From Aquisediminimonas profunda (GTDB taxonomy: Bacteria; Pseudomonadota; Alphaproteobacteria; Sphingomonadales; Sphingomonadaceae): a stretch of DNA of 64,000 nucleotides. The stretch covers positions 3,034,001-3,098,000 of the forward strand of contig NZ_CP080327.1 in assembly GCF_019443285.1 (NCBI RefSeq). The letters run 5' to 3'. The position numbers and the translations under genes were made by a program. Below are positions 1 to 8,104 of the stretch, piece by piece; the first letter of the stretch is position 1, and every line of letters begins with the position of its first letter. The notes beneath the pieces are model-generated. The model was not told the DNA's origin and ran no database searches. It saw nothing but the letters and a program-made list of their open reading frames with translations.

Positions 1-297
1 GACAGGAACAAGGCCGGGAATGTTGTCCTTTACTGACACATTTGGCGTGAAACTGACCAAGTCGGTTACCGCCTCAATCCGTTTTGTTGCCAGCGCCTCC
101 GCACCGGCGACAGACAGGGTGATCCCGACGTCGAGAGTGCTTTGAGCCCGCTTTTGTGCGGTCACGATGATCTCGCCGCTATCATCACTCGGGGTAGTGT
201 CCTGAGCCTGAGCTTGCGCGGCGGCGCCAAGTGCAAGAGCCGATGCGGCCAGCAAAGTCATATGGCTGTGCGCGTGCAGAGTTTTGCGAGATTTCAT
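1..297 (-). CDS. TonB-dependent receptor, N-terminal part (runs off the window edge)
   Basis: Only the first 99 codons are present; the gene continues to the left of base 1. The N-terminus is basic, then hydrophobic and Ala-rich (LLAASALALGAAAQAQAQ), as in a signal peptide for export to the outer membrane. It is followed by GEIIVTAQKRAQSTLDVGI, the usual opening of the plug domain of sphingomonad TonB-dependent receptors. A GGAGG ribosome-binding site lies 7 bases before the ATG at 297. The gene is divergent from the tandem TetR regulator at 402, with about 100 bp and a palindrome between them, so that regulator probably controls it. Substrate is unknown. Confidence 0.85.
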   Translation of the reverse strand, partial: MKSRKTLHAHSHMTLLAASALALGAAAQAQAQDTTPSDDSGEIIVTAQKRAQSTLDVGITLSVAGAEALATKRIEAVTDLVSFTPNVSVKDNIPGLVPV

Positions 298-346
298 GAT
301 CAATCCTCCCAAGATTGTGTGCTGCCGTTTATTTCGACATTCTGGT

Positions 347-360
347 ATGTCTCCAGACAT
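347..360. promoter_or_regulatory. Perfect inverted repeat ATGTCT-CC-AGACAT, candidate TetR operator
   Basis: A 14-bp perfect palindrome (6-bp arms, 2-bp spacer) lies midway between the divergent starts at 297 and 402. Position and size fit an operator for the TetR-type regulator encoded immediately downstream. Binding is inferred; only the palindrome is seen. Confidence 0.45.
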
Positions 361-401
361 CATAGAAAAAACACTTTTGCAAGCAAATTCGACAACGGAG
401 T

Positions 402-1724
402 ATGAATACACTCCTCTACGAAAAAATTGTGGCATTGTCCGGTTCGGATGCTAAACCAGTTCTCATGGTTGAACTGTTGGCCCAAACACCCTCTGGCACG
501 TCACGGCCCAGACATGCAGTGAAACGGCAGATTTTGCTCGAAGAAGCAGCGCGCCAGATCAACGATCGAGGTGCCGGGGCGGTCAGCCTGAACGATATTG
601 CCGAACGTGCCGGCCTTTCGCGCAATGCGCTTTACTACTACGTTACAGATCGCGCTGATCTGACTTTTCAGTGCTATTTGAGGACCTGTGAGTCAGCGAC
701 GGAGAACTTGGCTATTGCCTATGAGCAGGGCGCCAACGCTCTTGAACGGATCCGCATTTATACTGAAAGAACTCTGAGTTACGAGCGCCCTACACTGGCG
801 GCGCTTTGCGATCCGGATTTCCTTCCGGAGCCGCATCGTGCCACGATCTTGGACCTTGACCGACGCAACATCGAGACACTGGAAAATTTCATCACGGATG
901 GGGTGCATGAAGGCATCATTCGTCCCGTCCATACCGAAATTGCTGCACAGACCCTGCATGGAATGATTAACTGGACACAGCTGTCTTACAAGTGGCTGAA
1001 CCAGAAGGATGGCAAGGCACTTCGCAAGCGCGTCACTGGCTCAATCTTGGACCTGTTCTTTCACGGCCTTGCTGCAAGCGAGGGCAAGAGCTTTGCATGC
1101 CCGATCGATGTCGCGACGCTGACAGCGAGGCCATTCAATGCTTTTGATCGCGCGCAAGCGACACAGGAAAAAATGGCACAACTCGTGGCAGCAGCATCAC
1201 GCCTGTTCAATCGCCGTGGCATCGACGGGGCATCGCTCGATGATATCAGCGCGAGTGTCGGCGCGACAAAAGGCGCAGTGTATCATTATTTCGACGACAA
1301 GATGCATTTGATTACGCAATGCTATGAGCGTGCATTTGATCTTTATTCCATGTTCGTTGATGTGGCGCTGGCACAAGGGACAACAGGCTTCGAGCGCTCA
1401 ATGATGGTCATGCACCTTAATTCGCAAGCGCAGGCTGGGCCCACACCGCCCCTCATGCTCCAACCAGGGTTGCTGTCCGTTCCCGAAAGCCACCGTGCGC
1501 GCTTCATGCTGCAATCACAGGAGATTTGGCGACGCTGCGAAGCGATGATCCGTGAAGGAGTTGAAGACGGAAGTTGCCGACCCTGCGATGCTCGTGCAGT
1601 TGCAGACGTCTCTGCAGGTGCCTTCCTGTGGCTCCACAAATGGCTGCCAGAGAATTATGTGCTGACACCATTCCAAGTTGCGGACGAACAATGCCGCATT
1701 TTGATCAATGGTGTCGCTCGTTGA
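402..1724 (+). CDS. Tandem TetR-family transcriptional regulator with two DNA-binding domains
   Basis: A 440-residue protein, about twice the usual TetR length. Two TetR-type helix-turn-helix segments are visible. The first is near residues 45-95 (SLNDIAERAGLSRNALYYY) and the second near 255-305 (SLDDISASVGATKGAVYHYF). Each is followed by about 140 residues of helical ligand-binding-type sequence, so this is an internal duplication or fusion of two TetR units. It is divergent from a TonB receptor and probably represses it through the palindrome at 347-360. The start is uncertain: the GGAG before the ATG at 402 is only one base away, and the Met at codon 22 is an alternative. The ligand is unknown. 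Confidence 0.85.
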   Translation: MNTLLYEKIVALSGSDAKPVLMVELLAQTPSGTSRPRHAVKRQILLEEAARQINDRGAGAVSLNDIAERAGLSRNALYYYVTDRADLTFQCYLRTCESATENLAIAYEQGANALERIRIYTERTLSYERPTLAALCDPDFLPEPHRATILDLDRRNIETLENFITDGVHEGIIRPVHTEIAAQTLHGMINWTQLSYKWLNQKDGKALRKRVTGSILDLFFHGLAASEGKSFACPIDVATLTARPFNAFDRAQATQEKMAQLVAAASRLFNRRGIDGASLDDISASVGATKGAVYHYFDDKMHLITQCYERAFDLYSMFVDVALAQGTTGFERSMMVMHLNSQAQAGPTPPLMLQPGLLSVPESHRARFMLQSQEIWRRCEAMIREGVEDGSCRPCDARAVADVSAGAFLWLHKWLPENYVLTPFQVADEQCRILINGVAR

Positions 1725-2185
1725 TGCGAAGCGCGATCCGATGCCTGAACGAGCATTATTCAGGCAAGCTAAAGGGCCGACTTCGTGCAGTGACCAACTT
1801 GGATCGAGCGGCTTTGTATTGGAGCGTATTGGAGCGAAGTTGTCGCTTAATCCACGCATGAACGAACGACGGGCAATCCTGATTGAGCCCGCTAAAGAGG
1901 ACGTTCCGGAGTGCCCCACTTCTCAGGAGTTTGAGGACTGAAATTGTATGTCCGCAATGGGGTCGAAAATGGTCTAGCCGCAATGCCGCGTTTGGCGTGG
2001 TTAGCGGACATTGGCATTGCGACACACGCACACTCGGCCCAACCCCAACGCTGCCAACCCGCTAACCGGTTCAATTCCATTGATAGGGCCCAAGCCAGCA
2101 AAATCGCCAGTTTACGCGACTTTCGCGAAGCCGGAGGAATGATATGGTGCCGCAGTGGGACGCGAGTGTGGGAGGTGCGATAGCA
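1725..2185. other. Non-coding gap with a long imperfect inverted repeat
   Basis: No convincing gene is seen here. The short open frames have no ribosome-binding site or recognisable product. Between 1949 and 2010 there is an imperfect nested inverted repeat: outer arms TGTCCGC (1949-1955) and GCGGACA (2004-2010), with weaker inner pairing around CTAGCCGC and GTGGTTAG. It could be a decayed element or an RNA hairpin. Confidence 0.4.
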
Positions 2186-2974
2186 ATGGATCTGGGAATC
2201 GGGGGGCGCAAGGCGCTGGTCAATGGCGGCAGTGCCGGCATGGGACGTGGAGCTGCCCTGGCGCTGGCACGTGAGGGTGCCGAGGTCTTCATCTCCGCAC
2301 GCGGAGCCGCGCGCCTCGAGGCTGCTTGCGCCGCCATCGCGGCCGAAACCGGCACGAAGGTGCACCCGATCATCGCTGATCATGCCAGCAATGAAGGCCG
2401 CGCGGCGATTCTTGATATCTGCCCGGATCCCGACATCCTCGTTGCCACGTGCGCCCCGCCGCCTTTCACGGGCGATTTCCGCGAGGTTTCGCGCGAGGAA
2501 CTCGAGCGTGCCGTTGCAACCGCCCTGCTCAGTCCGATAGACTATATCAAGGCAGTGACCGGACCGATGATGGCGCGGCGCTGGGGCCGGATCGTCAATA
2601 TCAGCACGGGGGCCGCAAAATACCCGGCCGCTATGCGCGTACTCTCCGGACCGCCGCGCGCAGCGCTCGCCAATTATTGCCATGCGATCTCCAAGGAACT
2701 CGTCAAGCACAATGTGACAATCAACTCGGTGCTGCCGGGGATGCATCACACTCCGGGGATCGAGGATGTGCTTGGCCCGCGCGCCGAGGCCAATGGGCGC
2801 ACATATGACGAGGAAGTCGCCGCCTTTGTCAAAGCGGTGCGTCTGCCCGCTGGGCGCTTCGGCAATGCCGAAGACTTGGGAGCGCTGGTGGCGATGTTCT
2901 GCAGTGAGCAGGCGAGCTACATGACCGGCCAGTCGCTGGTGGTCGACGGCGGGATCGGCACCTCCACCTTCTAA
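2186..2974 (+). CDS. SDR-family protein with a degenerate catalytic site
   Basis: A 262-residue short-chain dehydrogenase/reductase fold. The nucleotide-binding turn is recognisable as NGGSAGMGRG (residues 13-22), and the C-terminus VVDGGIGTSTF is typical. The usual active site is not. Where SDRs have Ser, Tyr and Lys, the aligned segment reads NISTGAAK then RVLSGPPRAALANY, with Thr near 141, Ser near 154 and Arg near 158. The NNAG motif is replaced by ATCA. I chose the ATG at 2186 because GGAGGTG precedes it by about 8 bases and the fold starts there; an in-frame ATG at 2144 is possible. No operon partner is obvious. It may bind nucleotide without standard SDR catalysis. Confidence 0.8.
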   Translation: MDLGIGGRKALVNGGSAGMGRGAALALAREGAEVFISARGAARLEAACAAIAAETGTKVHPIIADHASNEGRAAILDICPDPDILVATCAPPPFTGDFREVSREELERAVATALLSPIDYIKAVTGPMMARRWGRIVNISTGAAKYPAAMRVLSGPPRAALANYCHAISKELVKHNVTINSVLPGMHHTPGIEDVLGPRAEANGRTYDEEVAAFVKAVRLPAGRFGNAEDLGALVAMFCSEQASYMTGQSLVVDGGIGTSTF

Positions 2975-3150
2975 ATTTTGTTCCTGTCGAACGGAAGCGG
3001 CAGGAGCGGCAATGCCAGGTTTCAAACTGCCGTCGAAGGTCCGCAACAGTATCGATGCCGGACGATGGCGTATGGCAAATATGGGGTGGAATGCGGACAT
3101 GAGACAAAGCCCGCGCTCTTAGGTTTCTTTCTTGAGCCCGCCGATTGCCG

Positions 3151-3387
3151 TCAATGCAGTCTGTGCTTGTGCCCTTCTGGTAGCATGCCAATGCCGTGAG
3201 CCTTCATTTTCGCGATTTCTGCCTGCGTCTCGCGCAGATCCGCCACAGCATCTTGCTGCAAGTGGGACGGGCTGATGGGTTGCCCAACTGAAACCTCGGT
3301 TGGCTTGCCCTGAATGATCGCAGAATGCACCGTGGCAATTGCGGCTGCACCAATGAAGAAGATCACGGCTTTTGCAGGCAACGTCAT
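3151..3387 (-). CDS. Small protein with N-terminal hydrophobic segment, function unknown
   Basis: A 78-residue open frame. It starts MTLPAKAVIFFIGAAAIATV, which looks like an uncleaved anchor or signal peptide, and then has a polar helical region (LRETQAEIAKMKAHGIGM). It lies 30 bases downstream of the small exported protein at 3418 on the same strand, so the two could be co-transcribed. No strong ribosome-binding site is visible before the ATG. I do not recognise a family. Confidence 0.45.
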   Translation of the reverse strand: MTLPAKAVIFFIGAAAIATVHSAIIQGKPTEVSVGQPISPSHLQQDAVADLRETQAEIAKMKAHGIGMLPEGHKHRLH

Positions 3388-3417
3388 TATGAGATCGCAG
3401 TTGAAGCTGCAGGTGCT

Positions 3418-3702
3418 TTATCTGCGGGCGCGCTTTCTGGTGGTCGTCGAGTGCCGGCTGCCTGCTTCCCGCCGCGTATTCATGCATTCATCCTGCAGTG
3501 TTGCAGAACATGGTGGGTAAACGGTGGGTGTCGCAGTCGGCGCCTGCGCTTGCGGCGCGGGTTGGGACATAGTCGGCATTGGTGCTGGTGGCATTGGCTC
3601 GACAGCAAGTGGAGCGGTCGTCGATTGAGCCGCCAGCGTGGCAGACATCATCAGAAAGGCGGCAGATGGCACCAAAGCCCGAAACCGCATGTTTTTCCTC
3701 AT
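3418..3702 (-). CDS. Small exported Pro/Ala-rich protein with a conserved-looking Cys pair
   Basis: A 94-residue protein with a signal peptide (MRKNMRFRALVPSAAFLMMS, then LAAQ), a Pro/Ala/Thr-rich stretch and a C-terminal YPPCSATLQDECMN segment whose two cysteines could form a disulfide. Small periplasmic proteins with a similar signal, Pro-rich and CSxTxxDxC layout occur in sphingomonads, from memory. The ATG at 3702 is chosen because AGAAGGAAAAG precedes it closely; the longer frame from 3741 would bury the signal peptide. Function unknown. Confidence 0.6.
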   Translation of the reverse strand: MRKNMRFRALVPSAAFLMMSATLAAQSTTAPLAVEPMPPAPMPTMSQPAPQAQAPTATPTVYPPCSATLQDECMNTRREAGSRHSTTTRKRARR

Positions 3703-4020
3703 TTTCTTTTCCTTCTGGTAACGGTGGGGAGACCCAACCACGCAGTTCTTGCCGTTGACAACGAAGCAAGTGCGCTAAGGTTCCTCAATCGAAACAAGAT
3801 TCTGTGGGGTGATCAAGGTCATGGCGGCCGCATGCTGTTTCGCGGCTGCGCCCTCTCCTGACACCGCGCTGGCGATTGGCCACCGTGCAGAGGCTGCCGC
3901 TTGGTACCCGGGAAGCGGCAGGCCCATTTTCAGGTTAGGCTGTTGCGTGTTTGATCTGGCTCGCCCTGTTATGCCCCAATGTGGCCAAGGCAATGCATTG
4001 TCGATGACAGAACGCGAGAC
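3703..4020. other. Gene-free gap
   Basis: About 320 bases between the small exported protein and the small membrane peptide. Short open frames exist on both strands, but none has a convincing start, domain or composition. I see no terminator or repeat. Confidence 0.4.
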
Positions 4021-4134
4021 TCAGTAATATCCGATAGCGAGAAAAATGAGCGCCAGAATGAACAATAGAAGCAGCGCCCCTTCCAAGCTGGCATGCCTGA
4101 TGTGCGTCCGGACGGGTTTGCTCCTGTGCATCAT
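4021..4134 (-). CDS. Candidate 37-residue single-span membrane peptide
   Basis: The minus strand encodes a basic head (MMHRSKPVRTHIRHASLEG) followed by a strongly hydrophobic helix ALLLLFILALIFLAIGYY that ends at a TGA stop. Charge distribution and length are typical of bacterial small membrane proteins. The start is uncertain, because the ATG at 4149 adds five residues. No strong ribosome-binding site is visible. The assignment rests on composition only. Confidence 0.4.
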   Translation of the reverse strand: MMHRSKPVRTHIRHASLEGALLLLFILALIFLAIGYY

Positions 4135-4149
4135 GGCGAGAGAATTCAT

Positions 4150-4444
4150 GTACTTGCATATTGTTCCGGCGCTCGTGGCGATTGTTATTTTGAATGGTCA
4201 TCGCTCCAGCAGTCAGCGGCAGCAACTGCAGCGCCAATGAACTCCGCTCAATTACAGTAAATCGAAGCCTACTCAGGCGAAGGGTCATTGCCGTCGGCTC
4301 GAAATGGCGGTTGTTCTGACAAGCCGAATTACGACCCTCATGGCTGCCCTCTTGCATGCGAATATGGCGTATCCCTTCGCGGCCCTGAAGAGCGCAACGT
4401 TCGCATTCCGCGCCATTGCGCGATCCGGTTTCATCCAAAGACAA
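4150..4444. other. Gene-free stretch before the small-RNA candidate
   Basis: About 295 bases in which I find no supported gene. It would contain the promoters of the small peptide on the minus strand and of the RNA candidate on the plus strand. Confidence 0.35.
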
Positions 4445-4576
4445 TACAATAATTCGCAATTAAGTTGAGACCTTCCCAGGGTTTCAATGGTTCTCATTAT
4501 GCGACCTGGAGGAGGGCTCGGGACCCGAGTGATCCTCAACTGGCCTGGCCTTTCCGGAGGCCAGGCCATTTTTTTT
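4445..4576 (+). ncRNA. Candidate small structured RNA ending in an intrinsic terminator
   Basis: No coding gene lies upstream on this strand, yet a classical terminator ends the segment, and two further hairpins precede it. Hairpin 1 pairs TTGAGACC (4465-4472) with GGTTTCAA (4480-4487). Hairpin 2 pairs GAGGA (4509-4513) with TCCTC (4533-4537), enclosing CTCGG/CCGAG (4517-4521, 4525-4529). Hairpin 3 is the terminator. A TACAAT at 4445-4450 resembles a -10 element and would start a transcript of about 115-120 nt near 4457. No good -35 is visible. I do not recognise an Rfam family. Confidence 0.5.
4541..4576 (+). terminator. Strong intrinsic terminator
   Basis: The stem TGGCCTGGCC (4541-4550) pairs perfectly with GGCCAGGCCA (4559-4568) around an 8-base loop and is followed by eight T residues (4569-4576). 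It is oriented for plus-strand transcription and has no CDS immediately upstream, which supports the small-RNA call. Confidence 0.85.
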
Positions 4577-4732
4577 GCCGCGTTCATTCAACTTCAGGAA
4601 TAGGTCAATCGCGGGTCACGCTTTTTCGTCGCAACTCAGTACGATGGTTACGCCGTTCGTACCAAGGAGACATCGGGCGAAGTCTGAATCGGTTATGGTC
4701 GACAAACCTGAAACTGAACTTCTCCTGCTGGA

Positions 4733-6217
4733 TTAAAGTTGCCCGGCAGCGCGACTTCCCATTGGTCCTTCAGTTCTTTTGACACTGACCCTTTCGTGCC
4801 ATGCAGAAAGCAACTGTTCACTGTCCCCGCTGCCAAAAACATATCGGTCCGGTCGGACGAGAACAGAGTTCACCTCATTCCTGGATAGCCATTTGTCGAG
4901 CGTACCAGCGAAGGGCGCTATTTTGGGATCCGCCAGGCCGGCCTTTTCGATAAGCCAGAATCCAGTGCCAAGCACATCATCCAGACGCGCACCATCCAAA
5001 GCCAGCGTTTGCGGGAAATAGCTGCCTGCTGCAGGGCTGCCCGGCAAAATGGCGCCAACCGAGATTGGCGGATAAGCAACTGGGCCATCAGGGAGCTTGC
5101 GCAATGCCCGTGCCACCTTGAACTTCGTATCCCTCAGGAATGCTGTCCATTTACTCGTTGTGCAAACCATGCGGCCCATCATGATCGCCATCTGGATCGT
5201 GGCACGCAGATTGGGTTCGCGTTCTGGCTGGTATGTGTCGAGGAGGTCGTCCTGTGCGTGGCCACGCAGAACTTCCGCAAGTTTCCACGCCAGGTTGGCT
5301 GCATCGCGCAGGCCCGAGCACATCCCTTGACCGGCAAAGGGCGGAGTCTGGTGCGCCGCGTCACCTGCCAGCAACACGCGCCCTTTTCGCCACCGGTCCG
5401 CAATACGCGCGCGGAAGGTGTAAACGGCCTTGCGTTCCATCCGTACCGCACCATCGACCTTCCAGGGCTCGAGGAGCTTTTCTATGAACGCATCGTCACT
5501 GACCTGTTCGGGAGTTTCGCCCGGCTTGATCATGAATTCCCATCGGTGGCGTCCTTCGCCCATAAGGACGCAGGTCGTCGGCCGGTCCGGATCGCAAATC
5601 TGCAGGTTCGCGGTCGGCAATCTGGAATAATCATCGACCAGCACATCGACGACGAGCCAGGGCTCCTCAAAATTGAGGTCGTCGAATGCTATGCCTGAGG
5701 CTTCTCGCACCGGGGAGCGTGCACCATCTGCGCCGACGAGGTAGCGGGCACGTATGATCTTTTCTCCTTCGGGCGTTTGAAGGCGGGCGGTGACGCCCTC
5801 GGGATCTTCATCAAAGTCCAAGAGTTCCCATTGGCAATGCAGTGTTGCTGTTGACTCATGGGTCAACGAACGTCGCAATGCTGCCTCAACCGATGGCTGA
5901 TGAATCATGTTCGCGCCCGGCCAACCGCCAGGGCCAATCTTGTCCGAGCCGGCAAAACGCATCAGGAGGTCGCCCTTGGCGTTTAGGAAGTCATAACGGG
6001 CTACACGACGGCTGGTTGCCATCACTTCGTCCGCAACACCGGCTTCTTGCAGGATACGCATTCCTTCGTGATCAATATGAGCAGCCCTGGGCAGCGGATA
6101 GATCTCGGCTTCCTTTTCGGCCACAATCACCTTCACGCCGCGTCGCGCGAGCAGAACCGCCAGTGTCACCCCTGTCGGACCGCCGCCCGCGATCAGCACA
6201 TCGCAGTCAAAACTCAT
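4733..6217 (-). CDS. FAD-dependent aromatic hydroxylase (MhpA-like flavoprotein monooxygenase)
   Basis: A 494-residue class A flavin monooxygenase, predicted to hydroxylate a phenolic substrate using NAD(P)H and O2. FAD-binding landmarks are the N-terminal GGGPTGVTLAVLLARRGV (residues 11-28), the DGARSPVR motif and GRVLLAGDAAHQTPPFAGQG with its GD dinucleotide. The best family match from memory is the 3-(3-hydroxyphenyl)propionate / 3-hydroxycinnamate hydroxylase (MhpA) group, but the substrate cannot be fixed. It is last in a minus-strand operon after an extradiol dioxygenase and a fumarylacetoacetase-family enzyme, starting 6 bases after the latter's stop. Together they form a hydroxylate, cleave, hydrolyse set. 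Confidence 0.85.
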   Translation of the reverse strand: MSFDCDVLIAGGGPTGVTLAVLLARRGVKVIVAEKEAEIYPLPRAAHIDHEGMRILQEAGVADEVMATSRRVARYDFLNAKGDLLMRFAGSDKIGPGGWPGANMIHQPSVEAALRRSLTHESTATLHCQWELLDFDEDPEGVTARLQTPEGEKIIRARYLVGADGARSPVREASGIAFDDLNFEEPWLVVDVLVDDYSRLPTANLQICDPDRPTTCVLMGEGRHRWEFMIKPGETPEQVSDDAFIEKLLEPWKVDGAVRMERKAVYTFRARIADRWRKGRVLLAGDAAHQTPPFAGQGMCSGLRDAANLAWKLAEVLRGHAQDDLLDTYQPEREPNLRATIQMAIMMGRMVCTTSKWTAFLRDTKFKVARALRKLPDGPVAYPPISVGAILPGSPAAGSYFPQTLALDGARLDDVLGTGFWLIEKAGLADPKIAPFAGTLDKWLSRNEVNSVLVRPDRYVFGSGDSEQLLSAWHERVSVKRTEGPMGSRAAGQL

Positions 6218-6223
6218 CTGGCT

Positions 6224-7063
6224 TCAGGCCTCCGCGACCATTGTAGCTTCAATATGGCCAAGGCCGTCGATTTCGCATCGCACGGTATCGCCTGCTTTCA
6301 GGAATTGGCGTGGGTCCATTGCCGCGCCGACGCCACCGGGCGTGCCCGTGAACAGCACATCGCCGGGTTCAAGAGTCATGCCGACCGAAAGATGCTCCAC
6401 CTGTTGCCAGACATTGAACACGAGGTGCTTCGTGTTGGAATCCTGCCGCTTTTCGCCATTGACGAAGCAACGCAGCCCCAGTTGATGAGGATCGCCCACG
6501 TCATCGGCTGTAACGATCCACGGACCCATGGGGGCGTGCGTGTCGAAGCTTTTTCCCAGCGACCATTGCGGCGTGGCGTGCTGCCACATGCGCTCCGTAA
6601 CGTCATTGCCGACACAATATCCGAATATTGCCGATTGGGCATCATCTGCGCTGACATGCTTTCCACCTTTGCCGACAATAGCCACCAATTCGACCTCATA
6701 GTCTGCCGTCATTGTGCCCCTGGCGATCTCGATCGGATCGAAGGGGCCATTGACGCTGGTCTGTGCCTTTGTGAACCAGACCTGCCGTTCAGGGGCCGCC
6801 ATGTTCGATTCAGCGATATGGTCGGCATAGTTGAGGCCAATCGCAAAGATCTTGCCGGGACGCTGAACAGGCGCTTCAAGCTTCACAGACGACAGAGACT
6901 GTCCGCCGCCCGCAGCAGCCTTCGCTTCAAGGTCTGGTTTAAGCGCGTCCCAATCCCGAATAAGGTCAATCATTGAGCCGTCGACGCCGGTATCAATGAT
7001 CTTGTCCTCAACGACGATGCCGGTGCGCGTGCGGCCCTCAAAAGTGTAAGTCGCGAGTTTCAT
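6224..7063 (-). CDS. Fumarylacetoacetate hydrolase family protein
   Basis: A 279-residue member of the FAH family (acylpyruvate hydrolases, 2-keto-4-pentenoate hydratases, HpcE-like decarboxylase/isomerases). Signature segments are FAIGLNYADHIAES, MTADYEVELVAIVG (metal-binding Glu residues), and LEPGDVLFTGTPGGVG near the C-terminus. In this operon it would process the ring-cleavage product made by the neighbouring VOC dioxygenase. Its ATG overlaps the stop of the dioxygenase gene by four bases (ATGA), indicating translational coupling. The exact reaction is not determinable from sequence alone. Confidence 0.85.
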   Translation of the reverse strand: MKLATYTFEGRTRTGIVVEDKIIDTGVDGSMIDLIRDWDALKPDLEAKAAAGGGQSLSSVKLEAPVQRPGKIFAIGLNYADHIAESNMAAPERQVWFTKAQTSVNGPFDPIEIARGTMTADYEVELVAIVGKGGKHVSADDAQSAIFGYCVGNDVTERMWQHATPQWSLGKSFDTHAPMGPWIVTADDVGDPHQLGLRCFVNGEKRQDSNTKHLVFNVWQQVEHLSVGMTLEPGDVLFTGTPGGVGAAMDPRQFLKAGDTVRCEIDGLGHIEATMVAEA

Positions 7064-8079
7064 GCAAGGGTTCCCTTAGTTTGGCGGCCAAACAGCCGCT
7101 TGATGCGAAGTTGCAGCGAGGCAAGAAAGGTTATCAGGCCGGGCGGCGGGGCCAGCTTGGCCGCAAACATCGGATGGGGGCTACCCCATTGGACGGCGAG
7201 CAAGGCGCTCATCGGCTGTTTTTGGGGCGGATCTGCTGCCGTGAAGAGGTCCCCATCGGTCCAGTGCTCAAGCTCGTTGCCAAAGGGGTCCTTCCAATAG
7301 TCGAAAACCTGGCTGCCCATGATATGGCGACCAACGCCCCAGGCAGCCTCGCGCTTCTTTGACTTGAGATGTTGGTGGCCCAGCATGAGGTCGTCGAGAT
7401 TCGCGACCTCAAATGCAGCGTGGAGCAGGCCCAGCTTTCCGGGCAGCTGGGCGAGGAAAAGCGTATGATGATCGGCAGGCTTGCTTCCCCTGTCACAACG
7501 CATGAATGCCCCAATGGGCAAATCTTCTGCGGCTTCAACCTCATCAGACGTCAGGAAGCCGAAGCGGTCCTTGTACCATCGTTCCGACGCGCGAAAGTCA
7601 CGGACCTTCAGAACGGCATGGCCGATCCGGACAACATGGGCTGGCCCGGACCCGAGGCGGACAGGGGCACGAAACCGTTGCTTGTCAGAGGCTGTGTTTC
7701 GCATCCCGTCCAGGACAGCGGGCGACGGTTGGGCATTGGCCTGTCCCGCCACAACTTCAACGCCATAACCGTCGGGATCAGTCAGTCGTACAATCATGCC
7801 GTCACCGGGTTCATCCAGTCGCTCCACAGCGACATGTTCTGCTGCAGCGAGCGTCTCCAGATCAGCCAGAGTTTCGGCCCGCAAGCCGATTGCCAGGAAT
7901 TTCGCCTCCCCGGGCTGGGTGACATGCAAAAATGGTCGTCCGTCGCTGCCCTTGCCATACAGCTTCCCACCCTGCTCGAAGCATTCCAGGCCAAAGTCTT
8001 CCAGGAATGCCCGCATGATCGCGAGATCTGGCGCCGCAAAACGGACATGCGCGATATCCTCAACCTTGATGACGGGCAT
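7060..8079 (-). CDS. Two-domain VOC / type I extradiol ring-cleavage dioxygenase
   Basis: A 339-residue protein with two vicinal-oxygen-chelate modules. The N-terminal one begins MPVIKVEDIAHVRFAAPDL. The C-terminal one carries the presumed Fe(II) ligands: His in VVRIGHAVLKVRD, His in KLGLLHAAFEVAN and Glu in DPFGNELEHW. This is the arrangement of type I catechol meta-cleavage enzymes. The start at 8079 is chosen because the fold begins there; longer in-frame extension upstream crosses the operator sites. It is the first gene of the operon and divergent from a TetR regulator. Confidence 0.82.
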   Translation of the reverse strand: MPVIKVEDIAHVRFAAPDLAIMRAFLEDFGLECFEQGGKLYGKGSDGRPFLHVTQPGEAKFLAIGLRAETLADLETLAAAEHVAVERLDEPGDGMIVRLTDPDGYGVEVVAGQANAQPSPAVLDGMRNTASDKQRFRAPVRLGSGPAHVVRIGHAVLKVRDFRASERWYKDRFGFLTSDEVEAAEDLPIGAFMRCDRGSKPADHHTLFLAQLPGKLGLLHAAFEVANLDDLMLGHQHLKSKKREAAWGVGRHIMGSQVFDYWKDPFGNELEHWTDGDLFTAADPPQKQPMSALLAVQWGSPHPMFAAKLAPPPGLITFLASLQLRIKRLFGRQTKGTLA

Positions 8080-8104
8080 AGCTTTGCTCTTCTGCGATTC
8101 GAAT

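Noticed and set aside
1725-1941. Small genes after the tandem TetR
   Set aside because: The overlapping short frames have no ribosome-binding site, signal or domain and look like chance frames.
2144-2185. Upstream start for the SDR gene
   Set aside because: The extra 14 residues are not typical of the fold, and a better-spaced ribosome-binding site precedes the ATG at 2186.
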